Positions 17,505 through 26,303 of a DNA stretch of 64,000 nt are shown piece after piece (positions within the stretch are counted from its first letter, which is position 1; every line of letters starts with the position of its first letter). Origin of the DNA: Pandoraea pnomenusa (GTDB lineage Bacteria; Pseudomonadota; Gammaproteobacteria; Burkholderiales; Burkholderiaceae); NCBI RefSeq assembly GCF_000767615.3, contig NZ_CP009553.3, positions 1,550,001 to 1,614,000 of the forward strand. The letters run 5' to 3'. Both the position numbers and the translations under genes were made by a program. The notes under the pieces are model-generated. The model made no database searches and had not been told where the DNA came from. It worked only from the letters and a program-made list of their open reading frames with translations.

Positions 17505-18797
17505 TCAGTGCTTCAGGCCGCCCTTGATCCAGTCGGCCGACTTCACGCCTTCGGGTGGGGTCACTTCCGCGATCGAGTACTGCTTCACGTCCGTCACGGT
17601 GACCTTGCCGTTCACGTTCTTCACCACGCCGAACGCGGTGCCCTGAGCGGCCTGGTGCCCCTTGCCCAGCGTGAGGCCGATCTTGCCGGCCGGTGCGTCG
17701 AAGCTGAGGTGCTCGAACGACGCGATGACCTGCTCCGGCGTGGGCTGCTTGCCGCCATTCGCGGCCTGCGCCTTCTCATAGGCCGCCTTGAGCGCGAGAA
17801 GGCTCTGGTTCATCTTGTAGGAGGGGTAGCTGGGCGTGTCGTTGAACTTCGCGCTGTAGGCGGCGCGCAGCCAGCGGTTCAGGGCGTTGTCCGGTGCGAA
17901 CATGCCGTACATGCCGCGTGCGCCGATGATCACGCCGTCGGGCAGGCGCGTCTTGCCGTGCGTGGCCGTCTCGCCGGCGGTCAGCACCGTGAGCGACTTC
18001 TTGAACAGGTCGCGCGGGCCGGCCTGCACCACCAGACCTTCCAGATCGCCGCCCCAGAAGCTCGAGTGCAGCACGTCCGGGTGGGCGGCCAGCAGGCTCG
18101 AGATACCGGCGTTGTATTGACCGGCGCCGAGTTGCGGCATTTGCGAGCTCACGGCCTTCGCGTTCGGCTTGAGGACCTTCAGCGTGCCCTCGAAGTCGGC
18201 CCAGGCGTCCTGGCCCCAGGCGTAGTTCTGGTTGATGCCGGCGTACGTTTGCAGATCCGGCTTGCGCTCGGCCACGTAACGCGCCGCACCCACGTTATCC
18301 ATCGTCGCGGTGGCGACCGGGCGGAACACATACTTGAAGCTCGCGTCTTCGAACACGCGCGGCGTGCCGCAATCGAAGAACAGCGTGACCTTCTTCATTT
18401 CCTCGGCGACCGGGGCAATCGCCAGGCAGTTGCCCGACGACGTGTAGCCGACCACATAGTCCACGCCCTGATTCAGCAGGTTGCGATATTCGCTCACCTG
18501 CTTGCTCGTGCTGCCCGCCTCGTCGATGTAGACGAGCTCGATCGGCGCACCGCCGAACCCCTTCGTTGCGTAAGGCGCGGGCACCTTGCCGGCATTGAGC
18601 TCGGCGGCGGTGACTTCGGCGGCATTCTTGGCCGGCACGCCGAACGGGCCCGCGGCCGCGCCCGACATGAACGTGACGATACCGATCTTGATCGGCTTGG
18701 CGTCGGCGTGCGCCGTGGTGGCAACCGAGGCGATGGCGGCGCCGGCCGCCAGTGCGAGGGCGAGCGGCTTCATGCCGCGCTGGATTACGCGCTTCAT
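17505..18797 (-). CDS. livK: Liv-type periplasmic substrate-binding protein
   Basis: A 430-residue periplasmic protein: a Sec signal with basic MKRVIQRGMK, a hydrophobic core and AHA/DA cleavage near residue 31, then the type 1 binding fold starting PIKIGIVTFMSGAAAGPFG. The Tyr-Thr-Ser-Ser-Gly and later Asn-Gln-Asn-Tyr-Ala-Trp segments occupy ligand-contact positions in the family. It delivers the solute to LivHMGF. The annotation branched-chain amino acid is only a family label; the operon context points to a small hydroxy- or keto-acid instead. It follows the dehydrogenase gene by 113 nt. Confidence 0.9.
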   Translation of the reverse strand: MKRVIQRGMKPLALALAAGAAIASVATTAHADAKPIKIGIVTFMSGAAAGPFGVPAKNAAEVTAAELNAGKVPAPYATKGFGGAPIELVYIDEAGSTSKQVSEYRNLLNQGVDYVVGYTSSGNCLAIAPVAEEMKKVTLFFDCGTPRVFEDASFKYVFRPVATATMDNVGAARYVAERKPDLQTYAGINQNYAWGQDAWADFEGTLKVLKPNAKAVSSQMPQLGAGQYNAGISSLLAAHPDVLHSSFWGGDLEGLVVQAGPRDLFKKSLTVLTAGETATHGKTRLPDGVIIGARGMYGMFAPDNALNRWLRAAYSAKFNDTPSYPSYKMNQSLLALKAAYEKAQAANGGKQPTPEQVIASFEHLSFDAPAGKIGLTLGKGHQAAQGTAFGVVKNVNGKVTVTDVKQYSIAEVTPPEGVKSADWIKGGLKH

Positions 18798-18910
18798 ACG
18801 GGTTTCCTTTGGTGGTGTTGCGACTTGTCAGTCGATTTTTGGATTGACGGAGTTCTGGTGCCCCGGTGCGATGTCGGGGCCCGGCGTGCAAACGCTCAGG
18901 CCCGCGCACA

Positions 18911-20359
18911 TCACACTTGCAGGCACAGGTACTTCAGTTCGAGGTATTCCTCGATGCCGTAGTGCGAGCCTTCGCGGCCCACCCCGGATTGCTTGATGCC
19001 GCCGAACGGCGCGACTTCATTCGAGATCAGGCCCGTGTTCAGGCCGACCATGCCGTACTCGAGCGCCTCGGCCGTGCGCCAGGCGCGCGCGATGTCACGG
19101 GTGTACAGATACGCGGCGAGGCCGAATTCGGTGTCGTTCGCGAGTGCGATCGCATCGACGTCGCGCGTAAAGCGGAACAGCGGTGCGACCGGCCCGAAAA
19201 TCTCCTCGCGCGCCACGCGCATTTGCGAGGTGGCGTCGGCGATCACGGTCGGCGCGTAGTACGTGCCGCCCAGCGCATGCGCGTTGCCGCCCACGAGTAC
19301 GCGGGCACCGCGCGACTTGGCGTCTTCGACCAGCGTCACGACCTTCTCCACTGCCTTGCCTTCGATGAGCGGACCGATGACCACGCCGTCTTCGAGACCA
19401 TTGCCGACCTTCATCTCCGCCACGCGCGCGGCAAACTTCGCGGCGAAGGCGTCATAGATGCCGTCCTGGATATAGAAGCGGTTCGCGCACACGCAGGTCT
19501 GCCCGCCGTTGCGGTACTTGGCGGCGATTGCGCCCTCGACGGCCGCATCGAGATCGGCGTCGTCGAACACGATGAACGGCGCGTTGCCGCCCAGCTCGAG
19601 CGACAGCCGTTTCACCGTCGGCGCGCATTGCGCCATGAGCAGGCGGCCCACGCCCGTGGAACCGGTGAATGACAGCTTGCGCACCGTGGGGTGCGAGGTG
19701 AGCACACCGCCCACGGCACGCGCGTCGCCCGTGACGACCTGGAAAACGCCCGCCGGAATACCGGCGCGCTGCGCCAGCTCGGCCAGCGCAAAGGCCGACA
19801 GCGGTGTGAGCTCCGAGGGCTTCACCACGATGGCGCAGCCGGCGGCCAGCGCCGGCGCCACCTTGCGCGTAATCATCGCCGCCGGGAAATTCCACGGCGT
19901 GATGGCCGCGCATACGCCGACCGGTTGCTTGAGCGTTACCAGACGCTTGTCGGCCGCGGGCGTGGCGAGCACATCGCCGTCGACACGCTTGGCCTCTTCC
20001 GCGAACCACTCGATGAAGCTCGCGGCGTAGCCGATTTCTCCCCGCGCTTCGGCAAGCGGCTTGCCCTGTTCGCGGGTCATCAGATACGCCAGGTCCTCGG
20101 TGTTTGCCATCATCAGGTCGAACCAGCGGCGCAGCACGGTGGCGCGTTCCTTGCCGGTGCGTGCCGCCCAAGCCTTCTGGGCGGCTTCGGCGGCCACCAC
20201 GGCCCGCGTGGTTTCTTCCGCGCCGAGCTCCGGCACCTTGGCCAGCACTTCGCCCGTGGCCGGATCGATCACGTCGAACGTCCTGCCGCTGTCGGCGGCA
20301 ATCCATTGGCCGTCGACCCAGGCAAGGGTCTTGAACAGAGTGGGGTCTTTGAGTTGCAT
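18911..20359 (-). CDS. gabD: NAD(P)-dependent succinate-semialdehyde dehydrogenase
   Basis: A 482-residue aldehyde dehydrogenase, the exact length of E. coli GabD. The general-base Glu lies in LELGGNAPF and the catalytic Cys289 in GGQTCVCANRFYIQ, with a second Cys two residues on as in redox-sensitive GabD enzymes. The segments TPWNFPAAMITRK and FTGSTGVG form the cofactor site. It oxidises succinate semialdehyde to succinate, feeding the TCA cycle. It is first in the operon with livKHMGF and the iron-dependent alcohol dehydrogenase, and divergent from an IclR gene with three phased repeats in the promoter region. Glutarate-semialdehyde is an alternative substrate. Confidence 0.9.
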   Translation of the reverse strand: MQLKDPTLFKTLAWVDGQWIAADSGRTFDVIDPATGEVLAKVPELGAEETTRAVVAAEAAQKAWAARTGKERATVLRRWFDLMMANTEDLAYLMTREQGKPLAEARGEIGYAASFIEWFAEEAKRVDGDVLATPAADKRLVTLKQPVGVCAAITPWNFPAAMITRKVAPALAAGCAIVVKPSELTPLSAFALAELAQRAGIPAGVFQVVTGDARAVGGVLTSHPTVRKLSFTGSTGVGRLLMAQCAPTVKRLSLELGGNAPFIVFDDADLDAAVEGAIAAKYRNGGQTCVCANRFYIQDGIYDAFAAKFAARVAEMKVGNGLEDGVVIGPLIEGKAVEKVVTLVEDAKSRGARVLVGGNAHALGGTYYAPTVIADATSQMRVAREEIFGPVAPLFRFTRDVDAIALANDTEFGLAAYLYTRDIARAWRTAEALEYGMVGLNTGLISNEVAPFGGIKQSGVGREGSHYGIEEYLELKYLCLQV

Positions 20360-20418
20360 GGCTGGAATCGTGTGTTGGCGGAACGGCGCGCAGCAGTGTC
20401 TCGGGTTGTTGCTTGCCG

Positions 20419-20471
20419 TTCTATCTATTGAACGGTATTCTATGTATTGAATATGATTCTACGTATTGAAC
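20419..20471. promoter_or_regulatory. Three phased direct repeats, probable IclR operator
   Basis: TTCTATCTATTGAAC (20419-20433), TTCTATGTATTGAAT (20438-20452) and TTCTACGTATTGAAC (20457-20471) repeat with an exact 19-bp period, 60 bp before the gabD start and 130 bp before the IclR start. Each unit begins TTC and ends GAA, a weak dyad. The position between a regulator and its likely target makes an operator the natural reading. Confidence 0.6.
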
Positions 20472-20601
20472 GTTTTAGGTGCAACTAAGGGGTTTTCCTA
20501 GGGCGGGATGAGAATCACTTGCCCGTACCATGCTGGCGGCGTGGCCCGTCGTCGGGAGCGCCGAATCCACCCCTGAAATTTCCCAAGCCGATTCCCGATT
20601 C

Positions 20602-21432
20602 ATGCCCAAGCGCAAACTCGACGTCCCTGCCAACGCCTCCTCGTCCGCCACTGAAGCCGAACCGCTCAAGACCACGGCGCCTGCCGTGGTGCGCGCCGTG
20701 CACATCCTCGATGTGATTGCCGCGTCGTCCGAGCCGGTGGCGCTGGCCGACCTGGCGCGCGAGACGGGCGTGCCCAAGAGCACGCTGCACGGGTTGTGCG
20801 ACACCCTGGTCAAGCTGCGGCTGGTCAAGCGCCATGCCAACGGGGGCATGACGATGGGGTCGTATGTGATGGGGTGGGCGAACGCCTTTCTCTCGCAGAC
20901 CAATATCACCGAGGAGTTCCGCGCTGTCTGGGAAGCGTCGCGGGCGTTCGCGCAGGAAACCGTGACGCTGTCCGTGCTCGACGGCGCCGAGGTGATCTAC
21001 CTGGCCTGTCACAACGGCAATCGCCCGCTGGGTGTGACGTTTCGCATCGGCATGCGATTGCCGGCGCCGTACACGGCCACCGGAAAGGCCATGCTCTCGA
21101 CGTTGCCGCCCGGCGAGGCGGCCGATCTGCTCGCCGGCGCCTGGCCCGCACCGCTCACGCGTGCGAGCGTGGCGACATATCCGGCGTTGGCCGAAGAGAT
21201 GGCGCAGGTGCGCCGCGACGGGTATTCGATCGACAACGGCCAGATGCGTGAAGGCATGATCTGCTTCGGCGCCCCGGTGTTCGACGCCAGCGGCGAGCGT
21301 GCCGTGGCGGGCCTCGCCGTGAGTTTCCTGACCAACGAGATCGACGCCGAGACCGGGCGCCGCATCGGGCGCCAGATGCGCGAACTTGCCGATCAGCTTT
21401 CGGTCCGGCTGGGCGCGCCAGCCCGCCGATAA
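20602..21432 (+). CDS. IclR family transcriptional regulator
   Basis: A 276-residue regulator with an N-terminal winged helix (AVHILDVIAASSEPVALADLARETGVPKSTLHGLC, residues about 37-75) and a C-terminal effector-binding GAF-like domain (YLACHNGNRPLGVTFRIGMRLPAPYTATGKAML). The ATG at 20602 (MPKRKLD) is preferred over ATG 20530, whose extra 24 residues look non-coding. It is divergent from the gabD-liv operon and probably regulates it through the three phased repeats. Confidence 0.88.
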   Translation: MPKRKLDVPANASSSATEAEPLKTTAPAVVRAVHILDVIAASSEPVALADLARETGVPKSTLHGLCDTLVKLRLVKRHANGGMTMGSYVMGWANAFLSQTNITEEFRAVWEASRAFAQETVTLSVLDGAEVIYLACHNGNRPLGVTFRIGMRLPAPYTATGKAMLSTLPPGEAADLLAGAWPAPLTRASVATYPALAEEMAQVRRDGYSIDNGQMREGMICFGAPVFDASGERAVAGLAVSFLTNEIDAETGRRIGRQMRELADQLSVRLGAPARR

Positions 21433-21672
21433 GGCATGTCAGCGTGGCGCCAGCCGCGCGTCAGGCGGGCGTTGGCTGGCCGACAGCGTGGTGCGGCCAC
21501 TGGATTGTTATCTTTAGCGGAACAGTCATGTTCAGTTATGCGGGCTATTCCCTAGGGGTTATCACTGGCATCATCTGGCCTTGACCGATGTCCAGACAAG
21601 CCAGAGGAAGCGTAGGGAAGCGCGATCCCGGCGGTGCCATGGGGCGGACATCCACTAGGGAAGCACTACGCC

Positions 21673-22311
21673 ATGTCCAATATCGCAATCGTTTATTACT
21701 CGCAGGGCGGCGCAACCGCCATGATTGCCCATTCGGTGGCCCAAGGTGTGAACGACGCCGGCGCGCACGCGCAGTTGATCAGCATCGAGCCGCATCAACT
21801 CGTTGACGGCCAGTGGCGCGACGACGCCACGCTCGCGCGCCTGGCCAATGCCGACGCCATTATCTTCGGCGCACCGGCGTTTCAGGGCGGTATCGCCGCA
21901 CCGTTCAAGGCGTTCGCCGACGCCACGACCCGGTGGCGCGCGCGCAGTTGGCGCAACAAGGTCGCGGGTGGTTTCTCGTTCAGCTATCGACCTGGTGACG
22001 AAAAGCGCAACACGCTCGACTATTTCGCGGCGCTTGCCGGCCATCACGGCATGGTCTGGGCCGATACGCAGATGTCCGATGAGCCTGGACCGACCGCCAG
22101 CGAATTGCGCGAGCCTGGCGATTTCCCCGTCGCCACCGCACCGGGCGTGGACGTCGACGCGGCTTATGCGCTCGATCCGGCCGATGTGATCGCCGGCAAG
22201 CAGTATGGCCGCAACGTGGCGGCGCTCGTGGCACGTCTGGCGGGAGAGGTTCTGGAATCGCCGGCTGTGCTGGCGCGTCGGGCGCTGAAGGAAGCCGAAC
22301 GGCGTCTTTGA
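21673..22311 (+). CDS. Flavodoxin-like NAD(P)H:quinone oxidoreductase (WrbA/NAD(P)H-dependent family)
   Basis: A 212-residue flavodoxin-fold protein. The FMN phosphate loop is YYSQGGATAMIAHSV at the N-terminus, and GAPAFQGGIAAPFKAFAD corresponds to the second FMN loop of WrbA-type proteins (GTPTRFG in WrbA). It probably reduces quinones by two electrons. The start at ATG 21673 fits the family start. It stands alone between the IclR gene and a terminator. Confidence 0.8.
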   Translation: MSNIAIVYYSQGGATAMIAHSVAQGVNDAGAHAQLISIEPHQLVDGQWRDDATLARLANADAIIFGAPAFQGGIAAPFKAFADATTRWRARSWRNKVAGGFSFSYRPGDEKRNTLDYFAALAGHHGMVWADTQMSDEPGPTASELREPGDFPVATAPGVDVDAAYALDPADVIAGKQYGRNVAALVARLAGEVLESPAVLARRALKEAERRL

Positions 22312-22360
22312 GCGATGTGGGCGGGCGCCGGGCCGGGCACGAAGTGCGTGCGTTGAATGT

Positions 22361-22410
22361 CGGAAAACGACGAGAAACGAAGAGAAACGACGAGAAACGA
22401 CGAGAAACGA
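22361..22410 (+). repeat. 10-bp tandem repeat
   Basis: Five near-identical 10-bp units with consensus CGAGAAACGA follow one another after the quinone oxidoreductase gene, before the terminator. Unit 1 and unit 3 each differ slightly (CGGAAAACGA and AGAGAAACGA). It lies in non-coding DNA between convergent genes, and no function is apparent. Confidence 0.7.
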
Positions 22411-22441
22411 CGAAAGGGCGCGTCACGGCGCGGCATAAGGG

Positions 22442-22485
22442 AGGGCGTAAGGGCGGGCAGACATGCCGGCCCTTGCGCCCTTTTT
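22442..22485 (+). terminator. Rho-independent terminator between convergent genes
   Basis: AGGGCGTAAGGGC pairs with GCCCTTGCGCCCT (one T-G mismatch or wobble), with about 14 bases in the loop, and is followed by TTTTT. It serves the quinone oxidoreductase gene; the GntR gene ends 17 bases later from the other side. Confidence 0.75.
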
Positions 22486-22501
22486 CATGGGGCGCGCCGA
22501 T

Positions 22502-23218
22502 TCAGTTGGCGGGAGCGTCGCCCGACGGCTCGGCGTGGATCTGCAACACGGCATCACGCTTGGCCAGCAGGTGCTTGCGCAGGATTTCGCCCAATCGCTT
22601 GCCGTCGTGCTTTTCCAGAGCGTCGATCATCTGCTCATGCTCGGCAATGGCGCGATCCCATTTGTCGGCATGGAAGTTCGACCGAAAGCGCAACGCCATG
22701 AGACGACGGTTGATGGACACGTAAGTCTGGCGTAACGCCCCGTTGCGCGCGGCTTCGTTGATGCGGTCGTGAATGGCCTGATTGCGCGCGTAGTAGCCCG
22801 GCAGGTCCTGTTGGGCACGGCACGCGAGCATCGCGTAGTGCAGCGCCTTGATCTCGGCGAGCTCGACGGGTGTCATGCGCTCGGCCGCCAGCTCGCCGGA
22901 AAACGCCTCGAGCGCGCTCATCAGCTCGAACATCTCCCGAATCTCCTTCTCGGTCATGCGCGCCACGCTTGCCCCGCGATTCGGCGCGATCTCGATGAGT
23001 CCCTCGGCGGCGAGCACCTTGAACGCTTCGCGCAGCGGCGTGCGTGAAATGCCGAGGGTCTCGCACAGCTCGCGCTCATTGAGTTTCACCCCCGGCGAGA
23101 GCACCCCCTCGATGATGAGGCGGCGCAAGTGCTCGACGACCGTGTCGTGCAGGCGCAAACGCTCCACACGCGGGATCTCGGGCGCGGCAATCGTCGACGT
23201 GTTTTCCATATTTTGCAT
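22502..23218 (-). CDS. GntR family regulator (FadR/FCD subfamily)
   Basis: A 238-residue regulator with an N-terminal winged helix (HLRRLIIEGVLSPGVKLNERELCETLGISRTPLREAFKVL, residues about 29-70) and an all-helical FCD ligand domain (AIHDRINEAARNG and further His residues that usually bind a metal). Two ATGs compete: 23218 lies inside a 16-bp operator-like repeat, and 23209 (fourth codon) starts just after it. The start at 23218 is given here because it is the longest; 23209 would leave the operator in the untranslated leader. It is divergent from the aminotransferase cluster and should repress it. Confidence 0.9.
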   Translation of the reverse strand: MQNMENTSTIAAPEIPRVERLRLHDTVVEHLRRLIIEGVLSPGVKLNERELCETLGISRTPLREAFKVLAAEGLIEIAPNRGASVARMTEKEIREMFELMSALEAFSGELAAERMTPVELAEIKALHYAMLACRAQQDLPGYYARNQAIHDRINEAARNGALRQTYVSINRRLMALRFRSNFHADKWDRAIAEHEQMIDALEKHDGKRLGEILRKHLLAKRDAVLQIHAEPSGDAPAN

Positions 23219-23225
23219 TCAAAAT
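23210..23225. promoter_or_regulatory. GntR operator overlapping its own start codon
   Basis: ATTTTGCATTCAAAAT is a near-perfect dyad that differs by one base from the perfect palindrome at 23345-23360. It covers the first possible GntR start codon, so occupancy would block transcription or initiation of gntR: autoregulation. Confidence 0.65.
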
Positions 23226-23344
23226 CATCGAGCCTTCATGGTCGCGATTGTAACGCACGGTGTCCGGATGCCGTATCGCTAGGGTAAACGACTGTATTAA
23301 AAGCGCTTCTCGGCCCTTGCGAAAGCCATGGTCTCTGCTAAAGT

Positions 23345-23360
23345 ATTTTGCATGCAAAAT
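23345..23360. promoter_or_regulatory. GntR operator before the aminotransferase operon
   Basis: ATTTTGCATGCAAAAT is a perfect 16-bp palindrome 36 bp before the aminotransferase ATG. The other copy lies at the gntR start, 135 bp away on the opposite side of the divergent promoter region. The T-N-T/A-N-A form fits FCD-type GntR sites. Confidence 0.7.
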
Positions 23361-23395
23361 TCAAAAGCGGATTTTTCAAGAGGAGAGAGACGTTC

Positions 23396-24616
23396 ATGCT
23401 GAAGCTCGATTTCCACCCCTCGGGTCGCCATTTCCTGCAGATTCCGGGGCCGAGTCCGGTGCCCGATCGTATTCTGCGCGCCATGAGCTATCCGACCATC
23501 GATCACCGGGGGCCGGAATTCGGTGCTCTGGGGCGCAAGGTGCTCACTGACATCAAGAAGATCTTCAAGACCGAACAACCGGTGGTGATCTACCCGGCAT
23601 CGGGCACGGGGGCATGGGAGGCCGCGCTGTCGAACACGCTTTCGCCGGGGGACCACGTGCTCATGTTCGAGACGGGGCACTTTTCCACGCTGTGGAAGAA
23701 GATGGCCGAGAACCTCGGCCTGAAGCCGGAGTTCATCGGTCTGCCGGGCACCGACGGATGGCGCCGCGGCGTGCAGCCGGACATGATCGAGGCGCGCCTG
23801 CGCGCCGACACGGCCCATGACATCAAGGCCGTGTGCGTGGTGCACAACGAAACCTCGACCGGGGTGACCTCGGACATCGCGGCGGTACGGCGCGCCATCG
23901 ACGCCGCCGGCCACCCGGCGCTGCTGCTCGTCGACACGATCTCGGGGCTCGGCTCGGCGGACTACCGTCACGACGAGTGGGGCGTGGACGTGACCGTCTC
24001 GGGTTCGCAAAAGGGGCTGATGCTGCCGCCGGGCATCAGCTTCAACGCGGTCTCGGCCAAGGCGCTCGAGGCCGGCAAGCATGCAAGGCTGCCGCGCGCG
24101 TTCTGGGGCTGGCAGGAAATCATCGAGGCGAACAGGAACGGCTACTGGCCTTACACGCCGAACACGAATCTGCTGTACGGCCTGTCCGAGGCGCTCGACA
24201 TGATTCTGGAGGAGGGGCTGGACAACGTGTTCGCACGTCACCAGCGTCTGGCCGAAGCCACGCGCCGTGCGGTGCGTGCGTGGGGGCTCGAGATCCAGTG
24301 CCAGGACCCGGCCGTCTACAGTCCGGTGCTCACCGGCGTGGTCATGCCGCAGGGCGTGGACGCCGACGACGTGCGCAAGCGCATCTATGAGCGCTTCGAC
24401 ATGTCGCTCGGCCAGGCCCTGGGCAAGATTCGCGGCACGATGTTCCGCATCGGGCATCTGGGCGACTGCAACGATCTCACGCTCATGGCCACGCTGGCCG
24501 GTTGCGAAATGGGTTTGCAGATTTCCGGCGTGAAGCTCGCCGGTTCCGGCGTGGTGGCCGCGATGGACTATCTCGCGCAGGCCAAGGCCGCGCCGTCGCT
24601 CAAGGCCGCCGCCTGA
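23396..24616 (+). CDS. PLP-dependent aminotransferase, alanine/serine-glyoxylate (BhcA-like) type
   Basis: A 406-residue class V aminotransferase of the glyoxylate-using family. The N-terminus LQIPGPSPVPDRILRAM and the HRGPEFGAL block are typical of the group. The PLP lysine is Lys206 in SGSQKGLMLPPG, and the carboxylate-binding Arg lies in GKIRGTMFRIGHLGD. It should make glycine from glyoxylate using alanine, serine or aspartate as donor; BhcA of the beta-hydroxyaspartate cycle belongs here. AAGAGGAGAGAGAC before ATG 23396 is a strong ribosome-binding site. It is first in a cluster with an MFS importer, an FAD/Fe-S dehydrogenase and an aldolase-like PLP protein. Confidence 0.9.
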   Translation: MLKLDFHPSGRHFLQIPGPSPVPDRILRAMSYPTIDHRGPEFGALGRKVLTDIKKIFKTEQPVVIYPASGTGAWEAALSNTLSPGDHVLMFETGHFSTLWKKMAENLGLKPEFIGLPGTDGWRRGVQPDMIEARLRADTAHDIKAVCVVHNETSTGVTSDIAAVRRAIDAAGHPALLLVDTISGLGSADYRHDEWGVDVTVSGSQKGLMLPPGISFNAVSAKALEAGKHARLPRAFWGWQEIIEANRNGYWPYTPNTNLLYGLSEALDMILEEGLDNVFARHQRLAEATRRAVRAWGLEIQCQDPAVYSPVLTGVVMPQGVDADDVRKRIYERFDMSLGQALGKIRGTMFRIGHLGDCNDLTLMATLAGCEMGLQISGVKLAGSGVVAAMDYLAQAKAAPSLKAAA

Positions 24617-24815
24617 CGTGCCGTAGTCCTAAGCATCAAGGGACACGAGAGGAAGCGAGGGCCGCCGGTTCCAGGCGGCCCCCTTGCAGTGAATGCTTGA
24701 CCTGTCATTCGGGTGATACAGGACCTCACGACAGAAAGGTCCGTGCCCGGCAACACCTCTTGCGTTGCCCGCATGCCGCGGGCGCGCTTCACAGGATGTT
24801 TCAGGAGACAATGCA

Positions 24816-26090
24816 ATGAAGCTTTTCAGAGCGACAAGGGTCGTGCTGGTGATGCTATGCGTCATGTATTTCATCACCTACCTCGATCGCGTCAACGTCA
24901 GCACGGCCGCGGCCGGCTTCGGCAAGGAATTCAACCTCAACAAGACCGAAATCGGTCTCGTATTCTCCGCATTCGCCTATCCCTATCTCGTCTTCCAGAT
25001 CATCGGCGGCTGGGTGAGCGATCGCTTCGGCGCGAAGCGCACGCTGCTCATATGCGGCGGTCTGTGGGCCGTCGCGACCATTCTCACCGGCATGGCCGGC
25101 GGTCTGGTCACGCTGTTGCTCGCGCGCTTGCTGCTCGGTCTGGGCGAGGGGGCCACGTTCCCGGCCGCCACGTCGGCCATGTCGCGCTGGGTCTCCAAGG
25201 ACAAGCGCGGCTTTGCGCAAGGCATCACCCACGCGGCCTCGCGTATCGGCAATGCCGTGGCGCCGGCCGTGGTGGTATTCATCATGACCACGCACGGCTG
25301 GCGCGAATCGTTCTACCTGTGCGGGATCGTGAGCCTGGTCTGGGTCGCGGTGTGGGGCTTCACCTTTACCGAGCGTCCGCAGGATCATCCGCGCATCACG
25401 CCCGAGGAACTGGCCGTGCTGCCGGCGCTCAAGGCCAAGAGCCAATCGGTGCCCTGGGGCCCGCTCTTCAAGCGCATGATGCCCGTGACGATCGTTTATT
25501 TCTGCTACGGCTGGACGCTGTGGCTGTTTCTGTCGTGGATTCCGCAGTACTTCCTGCACAGCTATGACCTCGATCTGAAGAAGTCGGCGCTGTTCGCCTC
25601 GAGCGTGTTCTTCGCCGGTGTGGTGGGGGACACCCTCGGCGGTATCGTGACCGACAAGCTGTACGAGCGCACTGGCAGTCTCAAGCGCGCCCGAAGCTGG
25701 ATGGTCTCGGTGTGCATGCTGCTTACGCTGATCTCGCTCGTGCCGATGATGTTCACCCACCATCTGTACGTGTCGATGGCCTGCCTCGCCTGCGGCTTCT
25801 TCTTCGCCGAAATGACGATCGGACCGATGTGGGCGATTCCGATGGACGTCGCACCGGAATACTCGGGCACGGCCAGCGGCATGATGAACACGGGCTCGGC
25901 CCTGGCCGCCATCCTCTCGCCGGTGCTCTCGGGCTACCTCATCGATCGCACCGGGAACTGGGAACTGCCGTTCGTGGGCAGCATGGTCCTGATGGCCGTG
26001 GGCGTGGTCCTCGCCTTCCGCATGCAGCCGGAGAGCAAGTTCTCGATGGCGGGCGACGCCGCCGCGAGCAACGTGCGCCAGCCCGCCTGA
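24816..26090 (+). CDS. MFS transporter, anion:cation symporter (tartrate/glucarate-like) family
   Basis: A 424-residue, 12-helix inner-membrane importer of the ACS branch of the MFS. Visible are YFITYLDRVNVSTA in helix 1 and the motif GGWVSDRFGAKRTL after helix 2, plus the ACS-type block RLLLGLGEGATFPA. These transporters take up small organic anions with protons. The start is fixed by CAGGAG before ATG 24816; a closer ATG at 24811 stops after one codon. In this cluster it probably imports the hydroxy- or amino-acid substrate. Confidence 0.9.
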   Translation: MKLFRATRVVLVMLCVMYFITYLDRVNVSTAAAGFGKEFNLNKTEIGLVFSAFAYPYLVFQIIGGWVSDRFGAKRTLLICGGLWAVATILTGMAGGLVTLLLARLLLGLGEGATFPAATSAMSRWVSKDKRGFAQGITHAASRIGNAVAPAVVVFIMTTHGWRESFYLCGIVSLVWVAVWGFTFTERPQDHPRITPEELAVLPALKAKSQSVPWGPLFKRMMPVTIVYFCYGWTLWLFLSWIPQYFLHSYDLDLKKSALFASSVFFAGVVGDTLGGIVTDKLYERTGSLKRARSWMVSVCMLLTLISLVPMMFTHHLYVSMACLACGFFFAEMTIGPMWAIPMDVAPEYSGTASGMMNTGSALAAILSPVLSGYLIDRTGNWELPFVGSMVLMAVGVVLAFRMQPESKFSMAGDAAASNVRQPA

Positions 26091-26112
26091 CGTGTCGCTC
26101 AGGTGTGTCTCA

Positions 26113-26140
26113 CGTGCGTCTGGCCTGCGCCAGACGCACG
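26113..26140 (+). terminator. Strong hairpin inside the aminotransferase-aldolase cluster
   Basis: CGTGCGTCTGGC and GCCAGACGCACG form a perfect 12-bp stem with a CTGC loop, 22 bases after the MFS stop codon. There is no T tract, so it may attenuate or protect the upstream mRNA rather than end transcription fully. Confidence 0.45.
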
Positions 26141-26303
26141 TCGGAGCGCAGGATGACCGGTCGACCTTCCGATTCGCCTTGTCGCCAGGCGAGCGCGGCA
26201 CCGGGTCGTATCCTGCCGCGCAGCGCCTGCCGGCGGCGATCCTCGTGAGCGCCCGGCAGGCCCGCCGCATCCCGATGGCCGCGCCGCTGGGGCGGCCAGT
26301 TCA

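Noticed and set aside
22361-22410. CRISPR-like short repeat array
   Set aside because: Units are 10 bp in direct tandem with no spacers and no dyad; no cas genes are in the window.
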